This document shows, piece after piece, positions 26,021 through 34,610 of a DNA stretch of 64,000 bases. Within the stretch, counting starts at the first letter, position 1. Each line of letters begins with the position of its first letter. Below the pieces are notes generated by a model. It made no database searches. It was given only the letters and a program-made list of their open reading frames with translations, and was not told where the DNA came from. The DNA comes from Phormidesmis priestleyi ULC007 (GTDB taxonomy: Bacteria > Cyanobacteriota > Cyanobacteriia > Leptolyngbyales > Leptolyngbyaceae). The stretch is from assembly GCF_001895925.1 (NCBI RefSeq), contig NZ_MPPI01000012.1, forward strand, positions 90,923 to 154,922. The letters are read 5' to 3'. The position numbers were made by a program, and so were the translations under genes.

Positions 26021-26782
26021 CTACAGGAGACGGCTCCAACGTTTTTTAAGTCGGTCTTCTTGGCTAGCTCCAGCATCAATATGATTAGCTGGCACAATTT
26101 TTAACTGCTGACAGGTTTGAACATAGTTACTAGCTACGTTACGTAACCAGCAAGTCGCTAGATTAGGACCAAAACTAATAGTGACCCTATCATCTTCTCA
26201 GTAGTACATAACTTCTTCCCCACGAGCAAATCCATGTATTCTATTTGAACTAGTAGCGACATGAACTAGAGGGCAGCGATAGAAGGTGTATAGAATTGCT
26301 CCGTACTCGTACTCCTCCGCCAGAGCATAAAGGTCAGGACGAGAACTAAGTTCTGGGCATTCTTGAGATAGTTCAGTCCGTGATATGTCAAGATAACTCC
26401 TTGGAAATTCATGAGAATCACTACTAATACGCTTAATAAGAAGTTGATCGGCTAAGTGAGCATCTTGCGGACGACTATTCTTCCAATCTTCTGCAAAACA
26501 AATTACGGCTACCTTGCTGACGCGAGAATCGTCAGCAACAAACTGTTTTAGAAATCGAGCTAATCTGATTGATGCTGGAACAGTCCCGCCTAACTCGATC
26601 TCCAGTTTCTTTTTGACATCAGGGAAGTCATGCAACCAAATCCCCGCAAGGGCATCAAGAGAGGCTGTAGCCAGAGTATGCGCGTCAACTACATGACCTG
26701 ATGAGGCCATTTCATCAGCGAGTTGAGCACGTTTGTAAAAGTAATGCTCAAAAGAGTCAGACGATACTGGCTTGAAATTCAT
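26021..26782 (-). pseudogene. Unknown protein gene interrupted by an in-frame TGA
   Basis: The first 194 codons (from ATG 26782) end at TGA 26198-26200 after RGEEVMYY. The same frame then stays open for 58 further codons to TAG at 26021 and reads like protein, with VTISFGPNL, WLRNVASNYVQTC and a basic end DRLKKRWSRLL. The simplest reading is a 253-codon gene carrying one nonsense mutation. I do not recognise the family. The N-terminal half looks helical and soluble (HTLATASLDALAGIWLHDF), and the middle has VAVICFAEDW. Whether the shortened protein works, or the stop is read through, cannot be seen. Confidence 0.7.
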
Positions 26783-26835
26783 TGGTATAGATACGCGTTG
26801 AGGTAGCGGGGCATCTGGATAACGGAATCAGAAGT

Positions 26836-28158
26836 TCAAGGATTCGATCGCGCCCCACCCTTAAGCGCTTCGGTTGCCGACAATCCATCGCCTTGAAAGC
26901 CAAAATACCAAAGCACTGCCGCCGCTTCTGCACGAGTCACCGTGCGTTTAGGTTGAAATAGGGTTGTATATCCAAAAGCTCTGCGAATATTCGCCTGATC
27001 GCCATTTTGGAAGTCTGCCAACACCGCCCGCAGCGCTTTTGAATCAATGCGAGCCGCGTCTTGAAATCCCCAGGTTTGTTTTACCGCATCGATCGTCGCA
27101 CTTGGCAGCGTTTGGCGGGTGTCGATCGGCAGTTTCCACAAAATCAAATCTTCACGACTTAGAGGCGCATTAGGACGAAACAAAACCGTGGTGCTGTCTC
27201 CTGAAAGCGAACTGGAGATTAACCCCGCTTCTGCCAACCCTTGAATTGCAGGAAAATCAGGATCGGTGCGTGAGACATCTTGAAAAGCAGGCTGGGAAGT
27301 CTCTACGCCCAAGCGAATTTGTCGCGCCGGGCGACTGGTGTAGATGCGATTGTTGGCGGCGACGAGCCAGCGCGCATATTCTCGTCGAGTAATTGTTTTA
27401 TTCGGTTCAAATAAAGTCTTGCTTGTCCCTGATTTGTTGTTAGAAGAAAGCGATAAAACGCCTAGCTGGGTCAAATCTTTGGCGTATTGACTTAACTCTT
27501 TAGGCGCTTTGTCCAGGTCGGTGAAGGTTTGCGGCTCAGAGGCAACAGGCGAACTGTTTGAAGTAGGTGCTGCTACTTGAGGCATCGGCCCAATAAACTC
27601 AGGACTACCGGGCTGCGGAACGGAAGCACTTGGAGATGCCGATTGTGTCGGTTGAGTGCGGCTGGCTTGAATCGAAAATCCAGCACTGGTTCCGGGCTGA
27701 CTGTTTGACTGAACGGTGACGATCGCTTGCAGCCCGTCTCGATTGGCTTCAAAGGTGCCTTGAGTTTTATCGATCGGTTGCCCGTCTAGTGTCCAGCCGT
27801 TTTTTTGCAATTCTTGCAGATAGAAGGCAACAATTTGATCGCTCTTGTCTTGGCTACTCCAGCGAGTCAGCACCCCTTGATTAGGCTGATTGGCATCGAC
27901 TTCGAGCAGCGATCGGTTGGGATAGATCGGAATCTCAGCCGGAAAGTTAGCGGGAAGCTGCGCCTGATCGGTTTGTGCAACTGGGCTGGGCTGTGGAGTC
28001 TGAGTAGCTCCGATCGCAGACCCATTATCTTTTAATTGCGGGTCAGCCTCAAACGCACCCTGAAACGACTTGCCAACCGGACTGTTTGTGCAGCCAGCGA
28101 TCGGCAAAATCAGGAATGCAGCTAGACCTAGAGAAGTTGTAAAACGTTTAAGAGCCAC
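26836..28158 (-). CDS. S-layer homology domain lipoprotein
   Basis: About 440 residues from GTG 28158 (an ATG at 28227 would add 23 residues). A lipoprotein signal with lipobox LPIAGC leads into a Pro/Ser/Gln-rich linker, a small domain at about 75-170 (FPAEIPIYPNRSLLEVD... FYLQELQKNGW) and then three SLH-like segments (ITRREYARWLVAANNRIY, APLSREDLILW, TVTRAEAAAVLWYFGFQG). SLH domains in cyanobacteria commonly tether outer-envelope proteins to peptidoglycan or its polymers. It is probably an envelope structural protein. Confidence 0.85.
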   Translation of the reverse strand: MALKRFTTSLGLAAFLILPIAGCTNSPVGKSFQGAFEADPQLKDNGSAIGATQTPQPSPVAQTDQAQLPANFPAEIPIYPNRSLLEVDANQPNQGVLTRWSSQDKSDQIVAFYLQELQKNGWTLDGQPIDKTQGTFEANRDGLQAIVTVQSNSQPGTSAGFSIQASRTQPTQSASPSASVPQPGSPEFIGPMPQVAAPTSNSSPVASEPQTFTDLDKAPKELSQYAKDLTQLGVLSLSSNNKSGTSKTLFEPNKTITRREYARWLVAANNRIYTSRPARQIRLGVETSQPAFQDVSRTDPDFPAIQGLAEAGLISSSLSGDSTTVLFRPNAPLSREDLILWKLPIDTRQTLPSATIDAVKQTWGFQDAARIDSKALRAVLADFQNGDQANIRRAFGYTTLFQPKRTVTRAEAAAVLWYFGFQGDGLSATEALKGGARSNP

Positions 28159-28232
28159 AGCACGACGACATAACGATTCTTCCCTTATTCTAATGCTGAG
28201 GCTGCGGGATATTGTGTCCTCTTCCAAGCCGA

Positions 28233-28670
28233 CTATTCTTTGTCATCTTCGAGCATTTTCTGAAGACGCATCCCGCTTTGAGTGTGCGCTAATCCTAGTC
28301 GGGTGGCTTCTAGCTCTTGAGACTCTTCTGAGAAGACTTCTATCTTTTTAAACCACCAGTCATAGAACGTCGGAAATCTCACCTCTTCCTGAGAGGCTTC
28401 TAGTAGCTCTAGTGCTCGCTCTCTCGCAGAAAGCAGACTGGAACCATTTAACTCTGGGTATTGCCTCAAAAGGCGTGCCTGTTCTCGCATTTTTGAGCGA
28501 ATTTCAGACGGTCTGAGCGCTATGCACTCTGAACAAATATCGCCTTGCAAGAGCTTCGCATCGTTGTGGAGAAGCGTGCGAATTTTGCGAACCTCAAATC
28601 TTTGACGACAAACCGTACACGAGAGTTGATGAGGGCAGGTTTCTAGCTTACGTTCGAGTCTAATTCTCAT
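28233..28670 (-). CDS. Hypothetical protein with a Cys4 zinc-ribbon-like motif
   Basis: 145 residues. The N-terminal half has CPHQLSCTVC and CSEC, giving two close cysteine pairs that could bind zinc (residues about 12-21 and 47-50). The rest is a charged helical region rich in Arg, Glu and Leu. I recognise no family. It lies 75 bases upstream of the SLH gene on the same strand and may be co-transcribed. Confidence 0.7.
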   Translation of the reverse strand: MRIRLERKLETCPHQLSCTVCRQRFEVRKIRTLLHNDAKLLQGDICSECIALRPSEIRSKMREQARLLRQYPELNGSSLLSARERALELLEASQEEVRFPTFYDWWFKKIEVFSEESQELEATRLGLAHTQSGMRLQKMLEDDKE

Positions 28671-28853
28671 TCTGCGTAACTTGAGTAAAAATTGTTTTTA
28701 TTCTGAGATCCTTAAGCTAGCGGATTTGGTTGCTCAGGTTGGGGTTTTTTCGCAATTCTCAATATTAAGAAGCGCGCAAGTCGTGATTTAAATCAAGCAT
28801 CTATCTAAATACATAGACGTAACTTGTTTTACAAAAGTTAATATACGATCTTC

Positions 28854-28944
28854 TGGGATCAGGTGCCCTGGCAGCTTTGAGCGCGGTGCTTCCATCAAAA
28901 ACAGTAAGCGAGTCAGTTGCAGGAGGCAAAAGAGGTTAATCCCA
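28854..28944 (+). ncRNA. Candidate structured 5' leader of the Hli gene
   Basis: TGGGAT (28854-28859) and ATCCCA (28939-28944) are perfect complements closing about 80 bases that contain further small hairpins (CAGG-TGC-CCTG, and GCGA-GTCAG-TTGC) and purine-rich single-stranded parts. It lies 75 bases before the Hli start. The strings GGTGCC and CAGTAAGCGAGTCAG recall parts of cobalamin riboswitches, but the conserved core of that class is not complete, so I do not assign it. Confidence 0.3.
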
Positions 28945-29019
28945 TAGGAGGAAAGCAGCTACTAATGGTTTAGATAACATGTGAAATATAGGTCAAGAAA
29001 AACAACTGGAGCTACTATC

Positions 29020-29223
29020 ATGGAAACTCGCAAAAGCACCGATTTACCTCCTGTCGCGACTGCTTATAACGGCAAAGACCGCAACTCATTCTTGTTTGGT
29101 TGGAACCCCCAAGCTGAACTCTGGAATGGTCGGTTTGCAATGATCGGCTTCACCGCATATCTACTGTGGGATTTGGCTGGTTATAGCGTAGTGCGTGATG
29201 TTCTACATTTCGTTGGCTACTAG
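29020..29223 (+). CDS. High-light-inducible protein (Hli, one-helix chlorophyll-binding)
   Basis: 67 residues. The signature ELWNGRFAMIGF (about 36-47), with Glu and Asn-Arg as chlorophyll ligands, is followed by a single thylakoid membrane helix. Such proteins bind chlorophyll and carotenoid, protect photosystem II assembly intermediates and are induced by strong light. ATG 29020 is preferred over GTG 28981, because GGAG lies eight bases before it. It has a strong terminator and a long upstream leader. Confidence 0.93.
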   Translation: METRKSTDLPPVATAYNGKDRNSFLFGWNPQAELWNGRFAMIGFTAYLLWDLAGYSVVRDVLHFVGY

Positions 29224-29264
29224 ATCATAGTTCGATTCCGCAATCCATTCACTAATTAATTTTG

Positions 29265-29302
29265 AAAGCCCAGCAACGAATAGTTGCTGGGCTTAACTTT
29301 TT
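29265..29302 (+). terminator. Rho-independent terminator of the Hli gene
   Basis: AAGCCCAGCAAC and GTTGCTGGGCTT form a perfect 12-base stem with a five-base loop, followed by AAC and TTTTT. Confidence 0.9.
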
Positions 29303-29444
29303 GATTGAACAAGGTCTTATTTGTGGAGTGTGATTTGCGCCTTATAGTAAGCTACTGCACTGATCGTATTCACATTAACAGATTTTATTTATACTCACTT
29401 CTCATAAGTTTTTGTACTCACAGGATTGGATGCAAAAATACATA

Positions 29445-29466
29445 ACGATATATCGCGACATATCGT
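29445..29466. promoter_or_regulatory. Palindromic operator candidate before the PadR gene
   Basis: ACGATAT (29445-29451) and ATATCGT (29460-29466) are perfect inverted arms around eight bases. Nested inside is the perfect palindrome CGATATATCG. It lies about 20 bases before the PadR start. PadR regulators usually bind AT-rich palindromes of this sort and repress themselves. Confidence 0.6.
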
Positions 29467-29487
29467 ATAGTAGAGAAAGTTATTCAA

Positions 29488-30087
29488 GTGACACTTATGT
29501 TTAGACACTTTCATGCTCGATCGTTTGCCCCCGCATGGGCAGGAGCGAACCCAGACGACCGATCGTTTGTGAGCCATCGATTTCAGCACGGCAGACACTC
29601 AGCAGGCAGACCGGGAGGCGACGGTTGGGGAGACGGTCGTCGCGCTCGTCGGGGTGACATCAAGTTCATTCTGCTAGAGCTATTGTCTGAGCGCCCCCGG
29701 CACGGTTATGACTTGATCCAAGATTTAGAAACTCGCCAGGGAGGGTTTCGTCGTCTCAGCCCTGGGTCGGTCTATCCTACCCTTCAGATGTTGGAGGATG
29801 GCGGTTATCTGACGAGTCAGCAAGAGGGCGGCAAGCGCGTTTATACGGTGACAGAGAGCGGGCGATCGCTCCTTGCCGAACGGACTCCATTAGAGCATCC
29901 AGGTGCGCCTAGCGAGGCTTTCGCAGAGAAACCACAGACCTTTGCCGAGTTGCGAAATGCAGCCACCGAGTTAGCCGATGTGGTGATGCAAGTCGCCCGA
30001 AGCGGCAACCTCGATCGGATGAATCGGGTTCGTGAGTTGCTCGACCAAGTTAAACGAGAAATCTATCTCATGTTGGCTGAGAAATAA
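29488..30087 (+). CDS. PadR family transcriptional regulator
   Basis: 199 residues. A Gly/Arg/His-rich N-terminal extension of about 55 residues precedes the winged helix (IKFILLELLSERPRHGYDLIQDLE... LSPGSVYPTLQMLEDGGYL), and the C-terminal helix (NRVRELLDQVKREIYLML) makes the dimer. This is the standard PadR architecture. The GTG at 29488 has GAGAAAG eight bases upstream; ATG 29497 is the alternative start. The gene probably controls itself through the palindrome in front of it. The inducing signal is unknown. Confidence 0.92.
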   Translation: MTLMFRHFHARSFAPAWAGANPDDRSFVSHRFQHGRHSAGRPGGDGWGDGRRARRGDIKFILLELLSERPRHGYDLIQDLETRQGGFRRLSPGSVYPTLQMLEDGGYLTSQQEGGKRVYTVTESGRSLLAERTPLEHPGAPSEAFAEKPQTFAELRNAATELADVVMQVARSGNLDRMNRVRELLDQVKREIYLMLAEK

Positions 30088-30184
30088 GCAGGGGTCAGGC
30101 GCTTAATGGGTAGAAATTTCACACAAAGCTTCTGGGATAGGTTAGATTTTGAGCGTTTAAGTCTTGACCTTCTGACCAGAAGTG

Positions 30185-31432
30185 ATGAAATTTTTACCTC
30201 GCGTTGCTTTGCCCTTAGCGACTTTCCTGATGTCTGCTCACCTGGCGATGGCTCAGTCAACGCCATCGCCTCAACCAACACTGGCACCGCAGCAACGCGA
30301 AGAAGTGCAAAAACTTGTCGATCGGGAGATTGATCAGAGCAACCAGATTAACGATCGCGTGCAGCAATCCGTTAACAACACCTTTGGCTGGACAACAGGA
30401 TTGCTAAACTCACTGATCGCGGTCTTAGTTGCAATGCCAGTGTTAACCGTAATCGTTGCACTAATATTACGCAACAGCATTCGCAGTCAACTGATTTCTG
30501 AAATCAAAAAGCAATTAGAAGAGGAAACTAAAAGAGAGGTAAAAGAGCAATTAAAAGTGCAAGTAACCGAAGAATTGCAGAGACAAGTAGAAGAATTTAA
30601 GCAAGATTTAGAATCCTTAAAGTCAGATTTTGTCAGTCAACTACAAGATTTATTTGTAGTAGCGCAGACCGAAAAAGAAGAGATTTTTCAAGAGCTTTCT
30701 AAAATTACACCCTCGATTATTCAAGAAGAGTTTGTTGCGCCTGAAGTTCACCAAAAAATACAAGAACTGACGAAACAGCTTGAGTTCCTGACTTCCGTGA
30801 ATCCTCACTTAGCTTTGACGGCTAACGATTATCTAAAACAAGCAGATGCCCTCTATTTTGAGAATCGATTTGACGATGCCGTAGAGTCCTATGAAAAAGC
30901 ACTGCAAATTAAACCAGACATGATCGCAGCATGGTTAGGAAAAGCTAAAGTTTTGAGAAGAATGAAGCGCTATGATGAGGCACTTTTTGCTAACAAAAAA
31001 GTCTTACAAATTCAACCCGATCACTCTAAAGGCTTATTTGGGTTGGGTTACACGCTGAGAGATATAGGGCTTTATGAAGAAGCGATCGCAATATTCGATC
31101 AGTCGCTAAAACTTCAGCCTAATAGTCATCACAACTGGAAACATCGCGGCTATGCGCTGACTAAATTAGGTCGCTATGACGAAGCCTATCGATCTTTTGA
31201 AAAGGCATTGAAGCTGAAACCGACTTCTGGAGGAACTTATTATAATCGTGCTTTTTATTACCTTTCTTTGGGCGATATGGACGCTGCGGTCTTAGATTTG
31301 CAACAAGCGATCGGGTCATCTTCTTACTATGTGAGTTTGAGAGAGGTTGCAAAAACTGACCCCGATTTTGATGCGCTTCGAGACGACGATCGCTTTAAGC
31401 AACTCATGGAAACGAATCTACTAAGTAGCTAG
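30185..31432 (+). CDS. Membrane-anchored TPR protein
   Basis: About 415 residues. A signal peptide ends near AHLAMAQ (residue 24), and a membrane helix lies at about 75-100 (LNSLIAVLVAMPVLTVIVALIL). It is followed by a long Glu/Lys/Gln coiled coil (about 105-180) and at least four TPR units starting near residue 212 (YLKQADALYFENRFDDAVESYEKAL and following). The TPR part probably docks partner proteins at the membrane. No enzymatic domain is seen. Confidence 0.88.
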   Translation: MKFLPRVALPLATFLMSAHLAMAQSTPSPQPTLAPQQREEVQKLVDREIDQSNQINDRVQQSVNNTFGWTTGLLNSLIAVLVAMPVLTVIVALILRNSIRSQLISEIKKQLEEETKREVKEQLKVQVTEELQRQVEEFKQDLESLKSDFVSQLQDLFVVAQTEKEEIFQELSKITPSIIQEEFVAPEVHQKIQELTKQLEFLTSVNPHLALTANDYLKQADALYFENRFDDAVESYEKALQIKPDMIAAWLGKAKVLRRMKRYDEALFANKKVLQIQPDHSKGLFGLGYTLRDIGLYEEAIAIFDQSLKLQPNSHHNWKHRGYALTKLGRYDEAYRSFEKALKLKPTSGGTYYNRAFYYLSLGDMDAAVLDLQQAIGSSSYYVSLREVAKTDPDFDALRDDDRFKQLMETNLLSS

Positions 31433-31746
31433 ATGGAATTAAATAGAAGACCCTCCTCGCGAAGCCAGGGCTGATCCATTAATCAAAGCAAACTGCAACC
31501 GCTCCGCAGCGATCAGATTCAAGAATTCTTACTTTCGAGGAGCGCGATCGTACTAAAGATCACACTGTCAGCGATACTTTTGTCCAATTGTTGCGATCGC
31601 GGTAGCTATAAAACGTTGGGTGTCTGAGTCGTTCATCCCAACGTTCAGCACCGCCAAAAGTTGAACAGTGGCATCTTTGCCCCAATTCGGTATGCTGAAG
31701 GGAGTGCAAGTTTACGTAACTTAATACCTGCAATCTTCCCCAATTT

Positions 31747-32616
31747 ATGAAATGCATTATCGATCGTCGTGCCCAATTTTCGGCGAGTCATCGCTATTGG
31801 CTCCCTGATCTGAGCGAAGCCGAAAACGTTGAGCGGTTTGGTGCCTGCGCCCGTCCGATGGGGCATGGGCACAACTATGTTCTCTATGTCTCAATGCTGG
31901 GTGACTTAGACGACTATGGCATGGTACTCAACCTCTCAGATGTCAAGCACGTCATCAAGCAAGAAGTCACCAGTCAGCTTGATTTTTCGTTTCTCAACGA
32001 GGCGTGGGCAGACTTTCAGCAGACTCTTCCGACGACCGAAAATATCGCACGGGTGATTTGGCAACGGCTCGAATCTCACTTACCGATCGTCAACATTCGG
32101 CTTTATGAACACCCCGAACTCTGGGCTGATTACCAAGGAAACAACATGGAAGCTTTTCTCACCGTCAGTACGCATTTTAGCGCCGCTCACCGTCTTGCCC
32201 GCCCTGACCTCAGCTTTGAGAAGAACTGCGAAATCTACGGCAAGTGTGCGCGTCCAAATGGTCACGGTCACAACTACCATTTGGAAGTGACTATCAAGGG
32301 CGAAATCGATCCACAAACCGGAATGTTAGCGGATTTAGTGGCGTTTGAGAAAGCGATCGAGGATCACGTCGTAGAACCCTTTGATCACACTTTTTTGAAT
32401 AAAGACATTCCTTATTTTGAGCAAGTTGTGCCTACAGCAGAGAATATTGCAGTTCACATTCGAGATTTGCTAGAGCAACCAATTCACAACATTGGCGCAC
32501 AGCTTTATAAAGTCAAACTGATCGAAAGCCCTAACAACTCTTGTGAAATTTATGGGTCAGGCGTGTCAGATGCGATCGCGATGATGATGCGTGAACCCAA
32601 AATGGCGATCGCCTAA
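31747..32616 (+). CDS. Tandem 6-carboxytetrahydropterin synthase/PTPS-type protein
   Basis: 289 residues formed by two QueD/PTPS domains (about 1-130 and 135-280). Each has the zinc histidines (FSASH / FSAAH and HGH) and the catalytic cysteine (CARPMGHGH and CARPNGHGH). In domain 2 the catalytic Asp-His is present (FDHTFLN), whereas domain 1 has LDFSFLN, with His replaced by Phe. Domain 2 is therefore likely the active half. The family acts on dihydroneopterin triphosphate for queuosine or pterin synthesis; a pterin role is also possible in cyanobacteria. It stands alone. Confidence 0.9.
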   Translation: MKCIIDRRAQFSASHRYWLPDLSEAENVERFGACARPMGHGHNYVLYVSMLGDLDDYGMVLNLSDVKHVIKQEVTSQLDFSFLNEAWADFQQTLPTTENIARVIWQRLESHLPIVNIRLYEHPELWADYQGNNMEAFLTVSTHFSAAHRLARPDLSFEKNCEIYGKCARPNGHGHNYHLEVTIKGEIDPQTGMLADLVAFEKAIEDHVVEPFDHTFLNKDIPYFEQVVPTAENIAVHIRDLLEQPIHNIGAQLYKVKLIESPNNSCEIYGSGVSDAIAMMMREPKMAIA

Positions 32617-32659
32617 GAAACCTGTAGGGACGTTCGGCGTTGCAGAGAATGAAATGGCT

Positions 32660-32720
32660 GTAGGGGTAGCGCCCCCGTGCCTACCCCGGACGGAGGGCAA
32701 CCAGGGGGGATTGCCCCTAC
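32660..32720. repeat. Dispersed GC-rich inverted repeat
   Basis: GTAGGGGTAG at the left end faces TTGCCCCTAC at the right end, with C- and G-runs between. It is the same general type as the hairpin at 7777-7800. It lies between the pterin synthase gene and MITE copy 3. Confidence 0.6.
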
Positions 32721-32740
32721 CCAAATCATCTCTCTATTCA

Positions 32741-32981
32741 ACGTCAGTTCGGGTTAATCATTGCCTGCCTAGCGATTGAACCTAGTCTCCTGTGCAGCCT
32801 GCGATAGTTTGATCGTCCACTGCCGAGCGTCTCGCCCCCTAAATCCCCTATGCTGGGGGACTTGGAATGGGCACAATTTCTTGAACGCTGTCGATCTTTC
32901 TGCTGCAAAGTCCCCCAAGTTTGGGGGATTTAGGGGGCGAAGGGAACTGAAACGGAGCAGTAACTTATCCCGAACTCAGGT
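32741..32981. mobile_element. MITE-like inverted-repeat element, copy 3 (longer, diverged)
   Basis: The left end ACGTCAGTTCG matches copies 1 and 2; the right end is CGAACTCAGGT. The two CCCCCTAAATCCCC blocks face each other as in the other copies, but the outer parts are longer and differ, giving 241 bases. No coding capacity is seen. Confidence 0.65.
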
Positions 32982-33018
32982 TATTCAGCAACGTCGAACA
33001 TCCACACAAACTAGCTTT

Positions 33019-33696
33019 TTAGGGAGTGGCTTTAAGGGTGAATTCTTTTTCAAACGATCGGCGCGTCATCGGCTGGTCTAGCATCAAACCTTCGCCGCCC
33101 AAAGTTTCTAGAGGTTGACCTCCCACCGAAAGAAAAACAGGCGCACTTGGATCAGTGCTAGTCGCCGTGTAGAGAACCTGACCGACCCGCCCCATCATTG
33201 AAGTGCTGCCGCCGCCAGTGGTGAAGGCATCTGACAAATCGATGTGAATGCCGTCGGGCTTGACGGTTAAACTTCTAAGCTGAGTGCCTTTAGGAATCGT
33301 GGTTGCTAACGTTTGGGCAGGAGAACCATTGAGTAGGGTCTCGATCGCGCCATTCAAAACGGTTTCTGAGCGATCGTCAGATCTAAGAGATTTCACCTCA
33401 ACCGGAACGGCTACCAACTCGCCAGAACCCTTTAGCCAATAGACTTGGGCCGTTTTCTCAACGACAGGTGCAACTTTAGGTGTAGAGGGTCGAATCTGCT
33501 GAGTCGGAGCGACTGATGCAGACGGTGAGGGTTGAGGCTCGACTTTAGAAATTTCAGGGGGGCGCTCGATCGGTTTAGGCTGAGTTGAAGTGCGCCAAGC
33601 CACAAACGCAGTGGTGCTTCCTGCCGTCACCACTAGCGCCGATAACCCGGCAATCATTCCGACGGGAAGGCGACGATTTGTAGGTTGCTCTTGCAT
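33019..33696 (-). CDS. GerMN domain protein
   Basis: 225 residues. A membrane anchor (about 11-32) is followed by a Pro/Ser-rich linker and the GerMN domain (QVYWLKGSGELVAVPVEV... AIETLLNGSPAQTLATTIPKGTQLRSLTV... IHIDLSDAF). The domain is found in spore germination protein GerM and in many cyanobacterial envelope proteins, where it may bind cell-wall polymers. It is probably located on the outer face of the plasma membrane. Confidence 0.9.
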   Translation of the reverse strand: MQEQPTNRRLPVGMIAGLSALVVTAGSTTAFVAWRTSTQPKPIERPPEISKVEPQPSPSASVAPTQQIRPSTPKVAPVVEKTAQVYWLKGSGELVAVPVEVKSLRSDDRSETVLNGAIETLLNGSPAQTLATTIPKGTQLRSLTVKPDGIHIDLSDAFTTGGGSTSMMGRVGQVLYTATSTDPSAPVFLSVGGQPLETLGGEGLMLDQPMTRRSFEKEFTLKATP

Positions 33697-33808
33697 TGAG
33701 AAATCCCTCCTAATATTGGATCTCGGATTTTAGACAATCTCTGGAGGATGCAACTTGGGTGACTACAACCGCTTCGGGGCTGATTCCGGAAGCTTTCTCA
33801 AAGATAGT

Positions 33809-34582
33809 TTATTTTGGGGCGTTGGGTCTGATTTGCACAAACGCAGCCAGTTGAATCTGAGTTGGATCGACCTGTAATTTGAGAACTCGTACGGTGATAC
33901 CAGAATTTTCAAGGCGACGTAGATCGAGTTGATTGCTGACTGTTTGCGCGATCGCGCTAGTGATCTGGGCAGGTGCGGGTTTGCCATTCACCAAAAGCGT
34001 TGGGTTCACGAGTCTCAGGGTTCGCCCTGACTCAACGCTCAGTTCTGCTTCAGCCACGATCGCCAACTTGTCGGGATAGCCTTGTTCTTGAAGTTCAGCT
34101 TGCAGGCGAACTCGACGATTGGGCAAAAATTCGACTTTGGGGTTGAGAAAGTCAAATCGTCCAAGTTGTTGAGCTTCTCGGCGCTGTAAAAACTGAATGC
34201 CTAAATTTCGGAGTCGAGTGGTAACAAGCGGCGATCGTAGCCCTTGATTAATATCTTCTGGTTTCAAAACGATTCGCACACCCGCTTGCAAAGGTTGCGC
34301 CAATTTGGGCTTTAGACCTTGAAGAACGATCGGGTCGGTTTCTAATTCAAGCACGTCAATGCGAACGTCTTTAATCGGAGACATTCCCCGCCCTGCAATG
34401 CGAACGCGATCGATCTTGCCCTTGAGAATTTGATGAACAGGTACGTTATCGATCCGAACTTTTAGCGATTCAACCGAGACAAACCGCGATCGAATCGTGT
34501 TCTCAACCACGCGATCGAGCACCAATCCTGATGGCGATATGAGACCGATGAGCGTTGATAGCAGAATAGTGAGCGGTTCCAC
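33809..34582 (-). CDS. DUF2993 (LmeA-like) protein
   Basis: 257 residues with an N-terminal hydrophobic stretch and repeated beta strands typical of DUF2993 (VESLKVRIDNVPVHQILKGKIDRVRIAGRGM, then the conserved LRLVNPTLLVNG end). Related mycobacterial LmeA binds phospholipid in the periplasm, so lipid binding is a fair guess. A second family member is at 43275-44066. It ends just before the proS gene on the same strand (28 bases), so proS reads into it. Confidence 0.88.
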   Translation of the reverse strand: MEPLTILLSTLIGLISPSGLVLDRVVENTIRSRFVSVESLKVRIDNVPVHQILKGKIDRVRIAGRGMSPIKDVRIDVLELETDPIVLQGLKPKLAQPLQAGVRIVLKPEDINQGLRSPLVTTRLRNLGIQFLQRREAQQLGRFDFLNPKVEFLPNRRVRLQAELQEQGYPDKLAIVAEAELSVESGRTLRLVNPTLLVNGKPAPAQITSAIAQTVSNQLDLRRLENSGITVRVLKLQVDPTQIQLAAFVQIRPNAPK

Positions 34583-34610
34583 AACTAAAGCTCAAATAGA
34601 GTCAGCGGTG

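Noticed and set aside
26198..26200. Selenocysteine or reassigned TGA
   Set aside because: Many intact genes in this window end with TGA, and no selenocysteine hairpin is evident after the codon; a mutation is simpler.
28854..28944. Cobalamin riboswitch
   Set aside because: GGTGCC and CAGTAAGCGAGTCAG are suggestive, but the conserved core with GGGAA...CCGGTG and CCCGCAAC is not present, so I report only a candidate structured leader.
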